From Corythucha ciliata (Eukaryota > Arthropoda > Insecta > Hemiptera > Tingidae), in contig CM075938.1 of NCBI GenBank assembly GCA_038030265.1, forward strand, positions 22,049,009 to 22,113,008: 64,000 nucleotides of DNA, written 5' to 3'. The notes beneath the pieces were generated by a model that was given only the letters and a program-made list of their open reading frames with translations, did no database searches and had not been told where the DNA came from. This document shows positions 1 to 11,131 of this stretch, piece after piece. How positions within the stretch are numbered: the first letter of the stretch is position 1; the number at the start of each line of letters is the position of its first letter. A program made the translations under genes and the position numbers.

Positions 1-508
1 AATCCACCTGGCAAACTTCCTATATGACTACCTCCCCCCTCCTCGTAACGTTGCTCTTCCTCAAATACAAATAGGGTTGGAGAGGGATGGACTCCACACT
101 ATTGTGTCTGGGTAGCGGGCCGTGATCTCTACGAGAGCCCCCCCCCCCATTCCGTTCAGCCACAACCCTTTCCTAAGGTATATATAGAATCTCAAACCAC
201 TCACCCCACCACTCTTTCTCCGTCTTACACAACCACACTCATACCTAGACGCGTATAGCGTTGCCACTTTCTGGGGCAGATTCAACGACCTGAGTACACC
301 CCCTATACGACACATACATCCTTCACAGCTCACCGCAAAAAAACAAAACAAAAATACTTCTGGAAACTTTTTATTGTCTCTTTCGTCCGATGTTTGTACT
401 TGAATGCGTAATCCTTCCTCTACCAACCTCTTCATCACAATTAAATTGGAGCTCTCTTCTGTTTCTGCATGAATGTCCCCAACATTACTCAGTGACTTTT
501 ATTTTTTT
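1..508. other. unassigned sequence
   Basis: No gene or repeat family is recognised. There is an 11-base C run at 138-148. A 125-codon reading frame on the minus strand (438-61) has no recognisable domain and sits in C-rich low-complexity DNA, so I do not call it a gene. Confidence 0.5.
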
Positions 509-1406
509 TAGTCCAGGAGCAGATTCAAGAAAAATAGCAAAATCGTGCACTTTTGAGAAGAGCTTTCAAACTTTGAAGGTGTGTTCTAGATGGCTGATGA
601 GTTGATTTTACGATTGGAGGCAATCGCGACATCGCATAGGACGGCTGTTATTCAAGATTGCCGTTGGAAATTTTAGTATTTCCGCCGTTTCAGCGCTTTT
701 TCCAGACTCTTTCCGGGTTGAAGCGCTGTTAAGGACTACATTAGAGTGCTCTGAGTTCGAAAACAACCAGTGGAGCGATCAATTAATACCGCACGTGGAT
801 CATGCAGCAGCTTCTTTTACGCTTTTTTATATAAATAAATGATTTTCCGAATTCGCCGAATTTGGATACTAAGAGCATCTCTTTCAAGTCCATTGCATTC
901 CACCCTTGTCCTAGGGTGTATGCAACTGAAATTTCGCCTCAAACCCCAAATCGCCCCCCAGCTGGTGGAGCTACAAATGTATTCTATGCCCCGTGTTCAA
1001 CTCCCTTTCAAGGGCTGAGGATCCCCGATTTGCGCAAGATTTTTTCATGAACGTGTCTCTCTCATTCGGCGAGCATGGAAAATCATTTTTTTTATGTAAA
1101 GACACGTAAAAGAAGCTGCTGCATGATCCACGTGCGGTATTAATTGATCGCTCCAATGGATGTTTTCGAACTCAGAGCAGTCTAATGTAGTCCTTAACAG
1201 CGCTTCAACCCGTAAAGAGTTTGAAAAAAGCGCTGAAACGGCGGAAATACTAATATTTCCAACGGCTATCTTGAATAACAGCCGTCCTATGCGATGTTGC
1301 GATTGCCTCCAATCTTAAAATCAACTCATCAGCCATCTAGAACACACCTACAAAGTTTGAAAGCTCGACTCAAAAGTGCACGATTTTCGAACCTGCTCCT
1401 CGACTA
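509..1406. mobile_element. long inverted-repeat (foldback) element, about 0.9 kb
   Basis: The left arm (509-861) and right arm (1064-1406) are inverted copies of about 350 bases around a unique centre (862-1063). Matching landmarks include GGAGCAG at 515 with CTGCTCC at 1393, ATGGCTGATGAGTTGATTTT with its complement near 1320-1340, and the GATCATGCAGCAGCTTCTTTTACG block near 798-822 (read here only by its first and last bases) with its complement near 1107-1130. The arms differ by scattered substitutions and small indels, so the element is not very recent. There is no transposase frame and no convincing target-site duplication. A non-autonomous terminal-inverted-repeat or foldback transposon is the simplest reading; a palindromic duplication is the alternative. 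Confidence 0.75.
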
Positions 1407-3940
1407 TTTCAAGAAGAATTCGTGAATCATGCAGAACCATTGGGTGGTCGTCCACTGGTAGCTCTTACACGACTCGGGGGTTTTCAAAGTGTATTCAGGG
1501 ACCTAAGAGGGCTCTCTCTCTCTCTCTCTGAAGTAAGCTCCCCGGCCCCTTCTCATCCCGTTATATTATTAGGACAGGATGGGAACGTGATCTCTCAGCC
1601 AGGCCAATTTGGTGATTCTGTATGGCACAGCTTCGACAGACATCTCACTATTGACATCACCATCCTCTACGAATTACACACAAAACGGCCGATCGGGTAA
1701 TTCGATAACCACGCGGGCCCTCTCATACCAAGCATATGAGCACGAGAGCACTCTTGCGGACCTTCCCGACCCGGCACGGTGATTGAAGAGAACTCCGCCA
1801 TTTTAAGGGCGCGCTCTTTGAGGCCATAACTAATTCACTCCCCCAGGGCGCTCTTTGAGGCCATCACTAATTCACTCCCCCTGACAGCTAACCATTGCCC
1901 TGACTGCCTGCCAGCGGTAACTAACGGGCAGAGCTGTCAGTAACCCAGTCTTCCACATACCGGGTAGTTCCACTAGGCAACATTTTCAACCGTCGGCACC
2001 TTTCGGCACAGTCGTATCTCATAGCGAGTAAGAATCACAAACAACAGACAGACACAAACGTTCACGTCTATCGGAAATTCTCATGCCTCATTTACCAAAT
2101 TATACTTTAAAAATTCGCTAAACTATCACTGAAAAAACGCCAAGTTGAAAAATATTTGGAAAATCGGTAAACTGTGTTTCTTTCCCAACAGTCCTCCCTT
2201 TTTTTCTTGAATTGATGACGGCGAGCATAGCTTGTAGAGAGGGCACAAAAGGAGCCCTTCACTCGGCCCTTTCATCTCGTTAAAGTCGTTCAAGAGACTC
2301 TTTCCTCCATCATTCTCATCCTCCTACTCTCTATTGATTCCTTTTTCTCCTTCGCTTTCGATACAAGTAGAAGCTGTTTAGAAGCGGATATCGGATTCCG
2401 AGTGTTGAACTCTTTCCGAAACACAACGCCGAGGCTCGTTATTTGGTTATTTTTTGTATTTTTATTAAATGTTTTAAAGGGTTCCTAAAATCACGTTAAA
2501 ATCACTCCTGCAAGATCGTTCGGGAGAGCTTCCGGTCACCTCCAGGATCCACCTTCCCTACCAACCACCGTGCAGGGTCTCCTGGGGCAACCTTGATTCC
2601 ACAGTTTCATTCCCACACAATAAAAACTGTAATGAAGAGGTGACAATTTGGAACGGAAACAACCCCTCTTCCAACCTTTTTTTTTATTTAAAAGGTGAAG
2701 TCAAAAATAGCGTCGCTTTGTTAAAATACAATTTAGGAGTACCCCACCAATGAGATGTTCATTGGAAATCAAGAGCTCTATTCTAAAAAGGATTGCAGAA
2801 CGGAGGAAAAAGGGACCCAATAAAATGTATTAAAGGAAAAGGAGATCCAAGTCTTGACTGTGCGGTAAATAAGTAATAAGGGCGAAGGGGAAGAAAGAGA
2901 AAAAGGTAAATGTAGCGTATTGAAAGGTTTGTGTAGACCAAGTAAAGAACAGGAGAATTCAAAAGAATGAAAATAGAAGGAAAAATTTGCGTAAAAATCG
3001 TTAGATTTCACCGGTTTATCACATAGCGGTCTCAACGTGACCTTTTAGCCTTGCACGGATCCCAAAAGGCCTTGTCCCTTGGATGGGCAAGAGACTGTCA
3101 GAAGGTGTCTGAATCCGTTCCCCACTTCAGAATATCAAAGGGATTTTTTCCTCAGTCTGAAATAACCACATTGGGGTAGGACGTACTGGTAATGGTATTA
3201 GCGAGGTAAATAGCAGTAATGGTCATAGAGGCGTAGATTGTCAATTTCTCACTCTTGGCCGAGTTTCTGAGACCATAGTGTTACGGGATGGGTGGGGGTT
3301 GGTTTTACTTTCTGCTGAACGTCAAATAGCGAGTGTATAGTGTGATTGACTGAGCATCAGCAACCGAACTTAAAGACACGAAACACTAATTTTGGCCCTA
3401 TTATTTGATGGCCCTGAAAATTAAAAAAAAGTCAGTTGGCCTGATCATTGAATTGATAGCGAACGGTCGCTTGCCCTGAAAACTGACTTATCAAAGACTA
3501 AATCCGCGCAATTTTGGTACCCACAGTTGTTCACACACAGTGTATTTGGCATAGTTCGACCCCCAAAATTGGAAATTTATCGCATGAATCCAATCACATG
3601 GACTTAAGGGTGTTATTTAGGCCACATAACTTTTCAAGTGCCACAAATCGCCACGTTTGAACAATTAGTGAACATACAGTCGATACGCATATAGGTAGTT
3701 CTGAAATATGGATTCTTGGCATTCAAATTCTGGACAAGGAACTTTGTTCGAGTTCTGCACCTCCCCCTCTCGAAAAACTCATTTTTCAAATTCGAATTGT
3801 TCCTCAAAACTTAGTAACAGAATTTAGGAACGTGAAAAGGAGACTTTGGTATTTTGCTTTCTCTGGATGGCGAAAACTCTCGCTCAAAAGATTTCCCAGT
3901 TACCTCAAGTCCTTGGGCGACTAAAATTGAGAAGGCGTGG
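1407..3940. other. unassigned AT-rich sequence
   Basis: Apart from a short tandem duplication (1808-1880) and a CT dinucleotide run near 1511-1530, I see no gene, RNA or recognisable transposon here. Reading frames are short and look random. Confidence 0.5.
1808..1880. repeat. two-copy tandem duplication, about 37 bp
   Basis: Two adjacent copies of a unit containing GCGCTCTTTGAGGCCAT followed by ACTAATTCACTCCCC. They differ by a dinucleotide (GC) and one substitution. Confidence 0.85.
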
Positions 3941-4070
3941 TAAAGTGTTGTTCTTGGAGTAAGTATGCAACTAAAAATTTAGACGAAACACTAATATTCG
4001 TGGCTGAACTTGCCTGGCACTCATGCGTTCATTCAGCCCCGCAGCCCACCTCCACGTGGCCCACAGCGGG

Positions 4071-4095
4071 CACGGCTAGCTGGTCACTAGCCGTG
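4071..4095. other. perfect 9-bp hairpin in a GC-rich island
   Basis: CACGGCTAG (4071-4079) and CTAGCCGTG (4087-4095) pair perfectly around a 7-base loop. It lies in a GC-rich island (about 4026-4200) within AT-rich repeat DNA. Role unknown; it could be part of a decayed transposon. Confidence 0.7.
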
Positions 4096-4259
4096 GTAAA
4101 GTAGTTAGGGGTTGAGAGATGGGGCCTACTCTGTTGGGAACTTTCCGGACCAAAGATGAGGCGCAGGCCAGATAAGACCCGGGGACAGGTTAGGTACTGG
4201 CCGAATCTTAAGAAATTTCGGCAGAACTTGCAAAAACCCTTCAAAAATTGAGTAAATAA

Positions 4260-4905
4260 TGCTCTAACTACATTTTTTCTATACAACTTCAAACCCCAAA
4301 TTAAGAAAAATGCTAAAATTGAGCATTTGAAAGCTCAATTTTTCAAGCTGAAGAAGCGCGGTTAAAATTGAAAAACAAAAAACGCTAAATTTAATTTTGG
4401 CTAAAATTGAGAAAATCAAGAGTAAATCAAATATTTCGGGTTTAGAGGCCAGTTTGCGGAAAAATGTAGAAAAAACGCTAATGTGATACTCTAAAATCGC
4501 AACATTCATCGCTAAAATATAGAAAAACAATAATTGGAGGCATACAGTGAGCGAAAGCGCTTTACGGTTTCAGGGAACAAATTCTGCTAAAATCGGGAAA
4601 ATATAGGGCTAATTAGTAGTTGAAAGTGAAAAAAAAAAGTCTAATTCACGGGTAGTTGGACAAAAATTGATGAAATTGAGAGACAGTGCTGTTCAGATAA
4701 AATTTAGATAAAGCTGTAATTTGCAGCCAAGATAAACACAAATCGCTAATTCACGACTACCGGCTAACATTAAAAAAACGATAATTCGTGGCTAAAATTG
4801 TAAAAACGCCAATTCGACTTTGCCAAAAATTAAGAAAAGAATATTTTTCTTATTTTTGGCAAATATAATTAGTGAAAAAAGGGGAACATTGCTAAATCAC
4901 TGCTA
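4260..4905 (-). repeat. degenerate ~30-bp array, GAATTAGCGATTTT family
   Basis: Variants of GGCTAAAATTGAGAAAA and CGCTAATTCGTGGC recur about every 30 bases with heavy substitution and indels. This is the reverse complement of the word set at 33640-33960, 42900-43540 and 49150-49860. Reading frames crossing it (for example 4530-4279 on the minus strand) only translate the repeat. Limits are approximate. Confidence 0.75.
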
Positions 4906-5644
4906 AAACTGGGGGAAAAATAATAATAATAATAATTCAGACTGAAATTGAGAAATTATTCGACGTTCGGTCGAGTGCGGTTGCCTCTCCGACGAATGCT
5001 CTCTGATTACTCGGTGATTTCCCCTGGTTATATGTGTCTGAATTTCTTGAATTTTGTTTCCCGTAACCCTTAAAAGGTTTTCTCGGTGCTGTACCACTTT
5101 CAAGTGTTTACCCCCACCCCTTCGTGCGTGGTAAGGTTTCGCCCTTCAAAGGGTACTAGTGGCCTTGTCGTCTGGACCTTCAAAACACTGAAACCCTATG
5201 GTAAGTACTACATCTGACCTTCTGTTTCATTAAAATCGGACCACTGTTTCGTGACTTGATCGTGCTATGAGTGTGGACAGGACGAAGAGGGGAAAATATT
5301 TTATTGAAATAATAAATCATTTTCTTCCGTAAAACTTTTCATAAAGACCTCCAGCGTTGCCAGATTGTGCGTAATGACATTCTTCGCGTATCCTTCCTTT
5401 AATTTAAATTAAAGAGTCGCGTAAGTTTTCGAACGTTGGTTTTCAAGCTCAAATACTTATAAATACATCGTGAGTGTAAACTCAGTATATCCCCCGAGCA
5501 TCAGGGGAGAACCCCCCACCCACACATATAACATTTTGTAAATACCAAATTTCGTAAATATTAATTTTGTAAATATTATATTAGAATACTCCACTTTGGA
5601 ATTTCGGTTTACCTTTTCGTTTCGGTTAAGTGTTTGTTTCCACG

Positions 5645-7410
5645 ATGTCAAGAACTCCGAAAACTTCTCGGTCATCCTCAGCTGCCTCTTCACGGGATCC
5701 TTCTCCGCTAATCTTGAAACGGAAGTCTGAGAAACCCATTACTCCACCCACACAGCTTAGTCAGAAAGCCCCTAAAGCTCACAATAATGACCCGACGTCC
5801 CTCAGATGTCTTGAAACAGCCTCCACCAAGGCCACCCCGCCCCTTAACTTGCGTACGTTAGTACCGGAACCTAGATTGGGGATGCCAACCAACGTCGTTG
5901 AGGATCAGGTGGGCAATCAAATCCCGAAGTTTGACCCGGCAAATGTCCATCTGCCAACCAGTGCCACTGACAGCCCTCAAAAGGCCTTCATCTACCTCCT
6001 CGAATGCAGAGAGCATCTTCTCCGATCAATCTCTGATGTTTCGACTGCTAATACCCAGTTCAGCTGTGAGAATTTTCTCAATCTTGTAGAAACCATGGTG
6101 GCTACAGCATATGTGCATTTAGAATGGTACGAAGCAACACGTGTGACCACGAGGCCTCCAACTACCATGGCGATTGCTTCCACCCCTGATTCTGTCCAAA
6201 CTATGATCACAGCAGCAATCCAGCAGAGCATTTTACCGATTTTTCGTGAAGAAATTGCTCGTGCTTTCCCACTGGCAAATCCTAACTCGGAATCACCGTT
6301 TTCTCCCCAGAAGCGGCGCAACCGCTCACGCAGTGCGCGCAGAAGTGCTGCAACTATTGAAAAGCCGTCACTTACACCGCAGGACTTTCTAACCACACCA
6401 GCTGAGGCTTCACGAACATATGCCTCGAAAGCGGCACTATCAGTATCAGCTGCCAGAATTCGTGGCGACATGAGAGCGACGATCGTGCGCACCAGTGGGC
6501 CAGTCCCACGCTCTTCGCCTACACTCAAAGTGATGGTGAAATCTGTTAAAGTAGATGTGTTCACCCACACGGCACTTGAAACCCTACCTAGTCCAACTGA
6601 CATGAATATTAAAGTTGTCGGAACCCAACACACACGGTCAGGAGCAATGATTCTGGAAGTTGGATGACTATCTGACAAGCAGCGTCTCCTCGACTCAATA
6701 GGCAAATGTAATGAAACGGTGCAGGCCGTGGAACAACCTAGCTTAAACCCACGGCTTCTCATCCCTGACGTTCCTAGTGATTGGACACCCGAATCTCTTG
6801 TCAGGCAAATTACTAAATATCAGCCTAACCTACCACAGGACCAACTCCAACCACTATACCCTCGGAACCCCCCACCACGACGCACGATGACTCGTATATT
6901 ACAGGTACCCCCTCTGTGCGACATTTTATAATGTCCGCAGGAACTCTCCAACTCGACAAATGGCTCTGGGTCAACCCTAAAGATCAACTGACAGCTATGC
7001 AGTGTTACCGATGTCACGACTTCTCTCATACCTCACAGGCATGCCCCCTGCAATATGAACAGTGAATTTGCGGTTGGTGCGCCATTACTGGACATAAGTT
7101 TGCTGAATGCACAAACGAATCACTCCCACCAAATTTCACTAACTGTGTTTCCGCCAAGCTTTCAACGGTCCAGCATAGTACTCAAGACCCACGATGCCCA
7201 TGCCTTATTAAGGCCATAAAAGCAACTACACGTCACACTGACTACAGTCGCCCGGTCAGTCACCTTGAGTTAGATGAACAGATCCATGAGCAGCAACTTT
7301 TTCAAGTGGAAAGAACCCAGAATCACCAATGCCAAAATGTTATGGAGCACACTGCTATCCCATCGTCAACCCCGCCGGGAATATTGCAAGATGACGAATC
7401 CCATTAGTGA
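5645..7410 (+). pseudogene. R1-type LINE ORF1 (Gag-like), broken
   Basis: The frame opens at ATG 5645 after an AT-rich leader; the GTG at 5630 is in frame but is not a likely start. It runs 341 codons to a TGA at 6665-6667. Homology appears to continue past that stop (6668 onward) and then needs a frame change near 6890. The N-terminal part is rich in Ser, Pro, Thr and Arg, as in many LINE ORF1 proteins. Two zinc knuckles are visible: C-X2-C-X4-H-X4-C at 7003-7044 (CYRCHDFSHTSQAC) and at 7069-7110 (CGWCAITGHKFAEC), separated by an in-frame TGA at 7063. ORF1 proteins bind element RNA and form the ribonucleoprotein used for retrotransposition. This copy cannot make a full protein. Confidence 0.8.
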
Positions 7411-7436
7411 TACTCCGCCTATCCACTGTCCACAAT

Positions 7437-8337
7437 CTCACACCCTTCGATACGCCCAAATCAATGTGGCCCGAAGCCCACTACAGCTCCACGATTCCAT
7501 CCTCACGGAGGTTCAACAAAACCTACATATAATCCTCATTCAAGAATGCCCGCTCTTTTGAGGCCGAGTCCCCAACCTGGGCCCGCACACAATAATAGCG
7601 CCGCCTCAGCCCCACGCATCGCAGGCAACAGCGATTGCAGTGCTTCAACAAGGGCTTCACCCCCTTTATACGTCACAATGGTCTACAACCCACATCACTA
7701 CCATCACTATTACTCAGGGCAATAGTACCACATATGTAGTATCCATTTATATTCCATCATCACAGCATTTTACTATGGAAATACATCAGTAACCTACTTG
7801 ATGCACTGCACGACCGTAACTTCATCATCGGAGGAGATGTAAATGCGTGGCATACGGCATGGGGCTCAACAACCGTAAATGCGAGAGGTGAAGCGCTGTA
7901 CACGTTGGCAACACAATATGAACTAATCCTACCGAATGATCAGACGTTAGGACCCACCTTTATTGGGCCTCGAGGCCAATGTTACATCGACGTCACTCTG
8001 GTCTCGTGCAGTATGCGTAATCAAGCACGGAACTGGAATCTCTCACGTCAAAGCCCGACAGACCATGCTCTCATTACATACCACATTGAGACAAGTCCTC
8101 TCCCATCGAACATCGTAGTCAAGCGACGTTACCCGTTCGCAGGAGCAAACTGGAATGCTTTCCATCTGCAACTCGAGAGCTCCAAGCATCAGCATTACCA
8201 TCTCGAAGAAAGTTTGGGTCCACGATTGAAGCACCAAGATATCAATTCTGATGTTACCCTCGCGCAAATAATCATCAGGCAAGCGGCGAGCATCGCAACA
8301 CCACGAACAGACATGGTTCAACGCCGAAATGTACCCT
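7437..8337 (+). pseudogene. R1-type LINE ORF2 endonuclease domain, broken
   Basis: This is the start of ORF2. The first endonuclease motif reads QINVARSPLQLHDSIL and is followed by IILIQEC, where a catalytic Glu is expected. After a stop (TGA at 7559) and a frameshift, the middle motif GGDVNAWHTAWGS appears near 7835-7870, then CYIDVTLVS near 7980 and the terminal SPTDHALITYHI near 8055-8090, with the expected Asp-His pair. These are the catalytic landmarks of the apurinic-endonuclease family that nicks target DNA in Jockey/I/R1-superfamily LINEs. At least one frameshift and two stops break it, and a SINE interrupts it at 8337. Confidence 0.8.
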
Positions 8338-8641
8338 TTTTTTTTTTTGTCGGCGGCGCCGGCTTGAACCCGGCAGGCACCTAAGCCTCCATTGGGCTTC
8401 TACGCCATACCCAGATCTAACTGTGCACTTCACACCCGTACTACGCGGGCCTTTCGGTCGGTGCGCGGTTTGTTGAACGCACACCGCCGGGAACGCCCAC
8501 ACGAAGCCGAGTGTGCCGTGTCACAGCTCGCCGCAGCCTTATAGTGCAATGGGCAATGGCTGGATTCGAACCCAGGCCCGCTGAGTTGCGAAGCGAGCAT
8601 TGTATCCATTACACCATCGAGGCGCGCCCGAAATGTACCCT
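8324..8641. repeat. 14-bp target-site duplication flanking a SINE
   Basis: CCGAAATGTACCCT occurs at 8324-8337 and again at 8628-8641, immediately outside the SINE. Removing the SINE and one copy rejoins the LINE sequence, where the next codons read WWTTEL, a typical stretch after the endonuclease. The perfect repeat shows that the SINE arrived by target-primed retrotransposition. Confidence 0.93.
8338..8627 (-). mobile_element. tRNA-derived SINE, 290 bp, inserted in the LINE
   Basis: Read on the minus strand, the element starts with a tRNA-like head: an A box (TGGTGTAATGG) and, downstream, a B box (GGTTCGAATCC, complement near 8571-8581). A GC-rich body follows, and the element ends in an A-rich tail seen as the T run at 8337-8348 on the plus strand. 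The A/B boxes imply RNA polymerase III transcription. The cloverleaf is degenerate, so the parental tRNA is not certain. It has no coding capacity and presumably used a LINE's machinery. Two related copies occur in the window: 15691-15806 (head plus part of body) and 61993-62186 (body only). I know of no named family for it. Confidence 0.88.
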
Positions 8642-10536
8642 GGTGGACAACTGAGCTGTATACACTGCGCAGACCTGGTTTGTACGGCAAAAGCACGCCT
8701 CCACCGTGCCAACTCTCGGTGGATGGCAGCACTGGACACCTACATTGCCCTACGGAACCTGGACAGGAGAGAACTGTGACGGGCCATACGACAGGGCTGG
8801 TGGCGCCTCATCACTGATGTCCTGTCCAATGACCCATGGGGGCTCCCCTTCCAAATCTGCAAGTGGGAGGCGAACACAGAAGTTATCGCTACATGCATTG
8901 AAGATGATGCCAACGTTGACACAGCCTCAGCTGCTTCCAACACTCGCTACCTCTTGCAGCAGCTATTCCAAACTGACGAAACATCCTTAGACTTACCGTG
9001 TGACGCTGAAGTACGCCAGTCATTGCTTGCTCCCCTTGACACACCCTTACACCCACAATGGACCACAATGGACGCCACTGCAATGCAAGGATCAGCCACG
9101 TCCAAGGCCCCAGGCCCTTCTGGCATTCACGGGGAGCACGTCCGTAACAGCTTCCCTCAGCACACATTATGTTGATATGCTAAAGAACATATTTAACCGG
9201 TGTTTGCATCTAGGATACTTCCCCGTCGCATGGAAGAGCTGGCGATTACGCCTCCTTCTAATGGGTCCTCATCGGGACAGGTCATTGCCAGGCTCGCACC
9301 GTCCTATAAGCATACTGTCAACTGATGGTAAAGTTTTCGAGAAGCTTATCCTAACTGTACAGCACCCATTCCTCGAAGCTAGGGCGCACCCATCACAGTA
9401 TGGTGGCATGCCCTGGTGCTCGACAGCTCATGCCATAAACCGGCTCAGGGAGGAACTAGCGACGCCTTCGCGAGATACTACTGTGGTTCTCTTCTTGGAC
9501 ATGTCAGGAGCATTTAACGAGCTATGGCAGCCGGCTATCCTAACTGCCCTGCACGAAACAAGAATCCCATCCAACTTGTATCACCTCCTTTGTAGCTACT
9601 TCACTGGCAGAACTGCATACTGCAGTGGTGTAACCTACCCTATCACCGCAGGATGTCTCCGTAGAACAATGGTGTGATTCAACGCGCCTGCGTCTCGCTA
9701 TCTCCAAAACACAAACATTCGTCGCTCGGGGCCGAATACGCACCAACCACATATAACTTCGAGACGGGAGAACTCTTTCTCTGACCAAAAAGCCAGTTTA
9801 CGTTGGCGTAATCCTAGACCGCCGTTTCACAGCATTGCCACACCTCCAACTGTTACGGGAGTGAGTTCTACCGCTTCGTCATTTCCTTCGTGGACTTTCC
9901 GGCCCAGGATGGGGGGCATCTCTATCCTCAAGACTCGTATATTACCAGCAGGTACTGGTTCCATGCATCCTTTATGGGTGTATTGCACGGTGGTCCCGTG
10001 CTAGTCAGCGTGTTAGAAACAAGATTCTCACCATTCAGCGTCTGATACTACTGCAGGTGCTTAAAGCATACGCTACCACAGTGCACTCAACATGCCATGT
10101 TCTGGCTGGCGTCCCCCCAATAGACCTTGTTCTCGATGAGAGCCTTGCGATCAAACTTAAACGCCTGAATTCGGATCTTCCACGGCCAGACTGGATTATG
10201 GCAGTTCCTGATGAGGAGGATTTTACCTTGTACCGTCGGGCTGTAAGGCGTGCCTTGATTACAAAGTGGCAACAACGATGGGACCAAAACAACACCGGAC
10301 GTCATCTACATAATATCATTCCCTCGATTCAGCAGCGCATGCGTATGCCTCACCTACGCCTACTATCCTACCCCGCGATCCAGCTCCTCACTGGACACGG
10401 TAGCTTTAACGGTAAACTCCACTTCTATCGGAGAAGAGACTCGCCGGATTGCCCATGTGGCCACCGAGAGGAGACCACAGCCCATGTCCTCTGGAGCTGT
10501 CCAAATTACCCGGATCTCCGCGTCATCTGGAATTAA
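8642..10536 (+). pseudogene. R1-type LINE ORF2 reverse transcriptase and C-terminus, deleted and frameshifted
   Basis: A linker with WWTTEL and DPWGLPFQI leads into RT motifs: KAPGPSGIHG (near 9100), GYFPVAWK (near 9210), SHRPISILSTDGKVFEKL, QYGGMPWCSTAHAI and motif A LFLDMSGAFNELWQPAIL (near 9490-9545). After YPITAGC (near 9655) the text jumps directly to a later region (EQWCDSTRLRLAISKTQTF, in another frame). The block holding the QG-S motif and the catalytic Tyr-x-Asp-Asp is therefore missing. The C-terminal part (10057-10536) keeps LLTGHGSF and a CPC-X7-H-X4-C motif near 10450-10500, and ends at TAA 10534-10536. Stops (for example TGA at 8777) and several frame changes are also present. 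RT activity is impossible. Confidence 0.85.
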
Positions 10537-11131
10537 CCTCGATTACCACACCATTTAATCACCTCTCGAGCAGCCGTTCAGCGGTTGAACGGATTTGCTA
10601 GGGGATGGTACCATCGAAGAGGTCTCGGGGCAACCATGGCCCACACAATATCCCGCTTGCATCAACTTCCTGATTCGGCCTTCTATGCCGAGTTGGATTG
10701 ATGTTGCGGGTAAACCACGAGCAATCTCTTATCCCTCTGACCCCACTGATATCTTTCTGACCTCCCCGGCACATTCGTCCCAATCCCCTACTCACCTGAC
10801 GCTCCAGTTCACTGTCAACTTCCCGGCTGGTCCCTATGTCCAACCTGGTTGATGGTGCTGGTAAATCCCCGCAGCCAAGCGGATGCACCCCGTACTTCAT
10901 GGCACTTGCACCTACATGGCTCCCCACCACCACTCGGTCTCAACCGGGACGTGCCCATTTTGGCCGGTGGGTGCGGCTGACGGGGAGTTGAAGTACGGGC
11001 TAACAGACATTGCACGTGTCGGGCCACTTCCCGATCGTACAAATAGTATAGCTAGACAATATACTCCAAGGAGTTTCAGTCAGGCCCAAGAAGAAGACAC
11101 ATGTCCGTGGTACAGAATAAAACTTGAATAA
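10537..11131 (+). other. 3' UTR of the R1-type LINE
   Basis: Non-coding sequence follows the ORF2 stop. It is GC-richer than its flanks and ends near an AATAAAA-TTGAATAA stretch, after which composition returns to AT-rich background. The exact end is not resolved because no poly(A) tail or target duplication is obvious. Confidence 0.55.

Larger units (their letters stand above)
5560..11131 (+). mobile_element. degenerate R1-clade non-LTR retrotransposon (LINE)
   Basis: This is the remains of a two-ORF LINE. In order it shows a Gag-like ORF1 with CCHC knuckles, an apurinic-type endonuclease, a reverse transcriptase, a C-terminal cysteine/histidine motif and a 3' UTR ending near an AATAAAA signal (11117). 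R1-clade membership is inferred from the RT motif A text LFLDMSGAF followed by WQPAIL and from the C-terminal LLTGHG-F block; R1-clade elements are mainly known from arthropods. Several stops and frameshifts, a SINE insertion (8338-8627) and loss of the catalytic RT core (near 9655) make it non-functional. The 5' limit is uncertain, and no poly(A) tail or target-site duplication was identified. Confidence 0.85.

Noticed and set aside
61..438. 125-codon minus-strand open frame
   Set aside because: No domain, spans a C-rich homopolymer, and no splice or start context supports it.
5992..6762. 256-codon minus-strand open frame
   Set aside because: It is the antisense shadow of the LINE ORF1, whose sense strand has the zinc knuckles and Gag-like composition.
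8571..8627. Stand-alone tRNA gene
   Set aside because: A and B boxes are present but the anticodon and T stems do not pair properly, and the sequence is the head of a SINE with target-site duplication.
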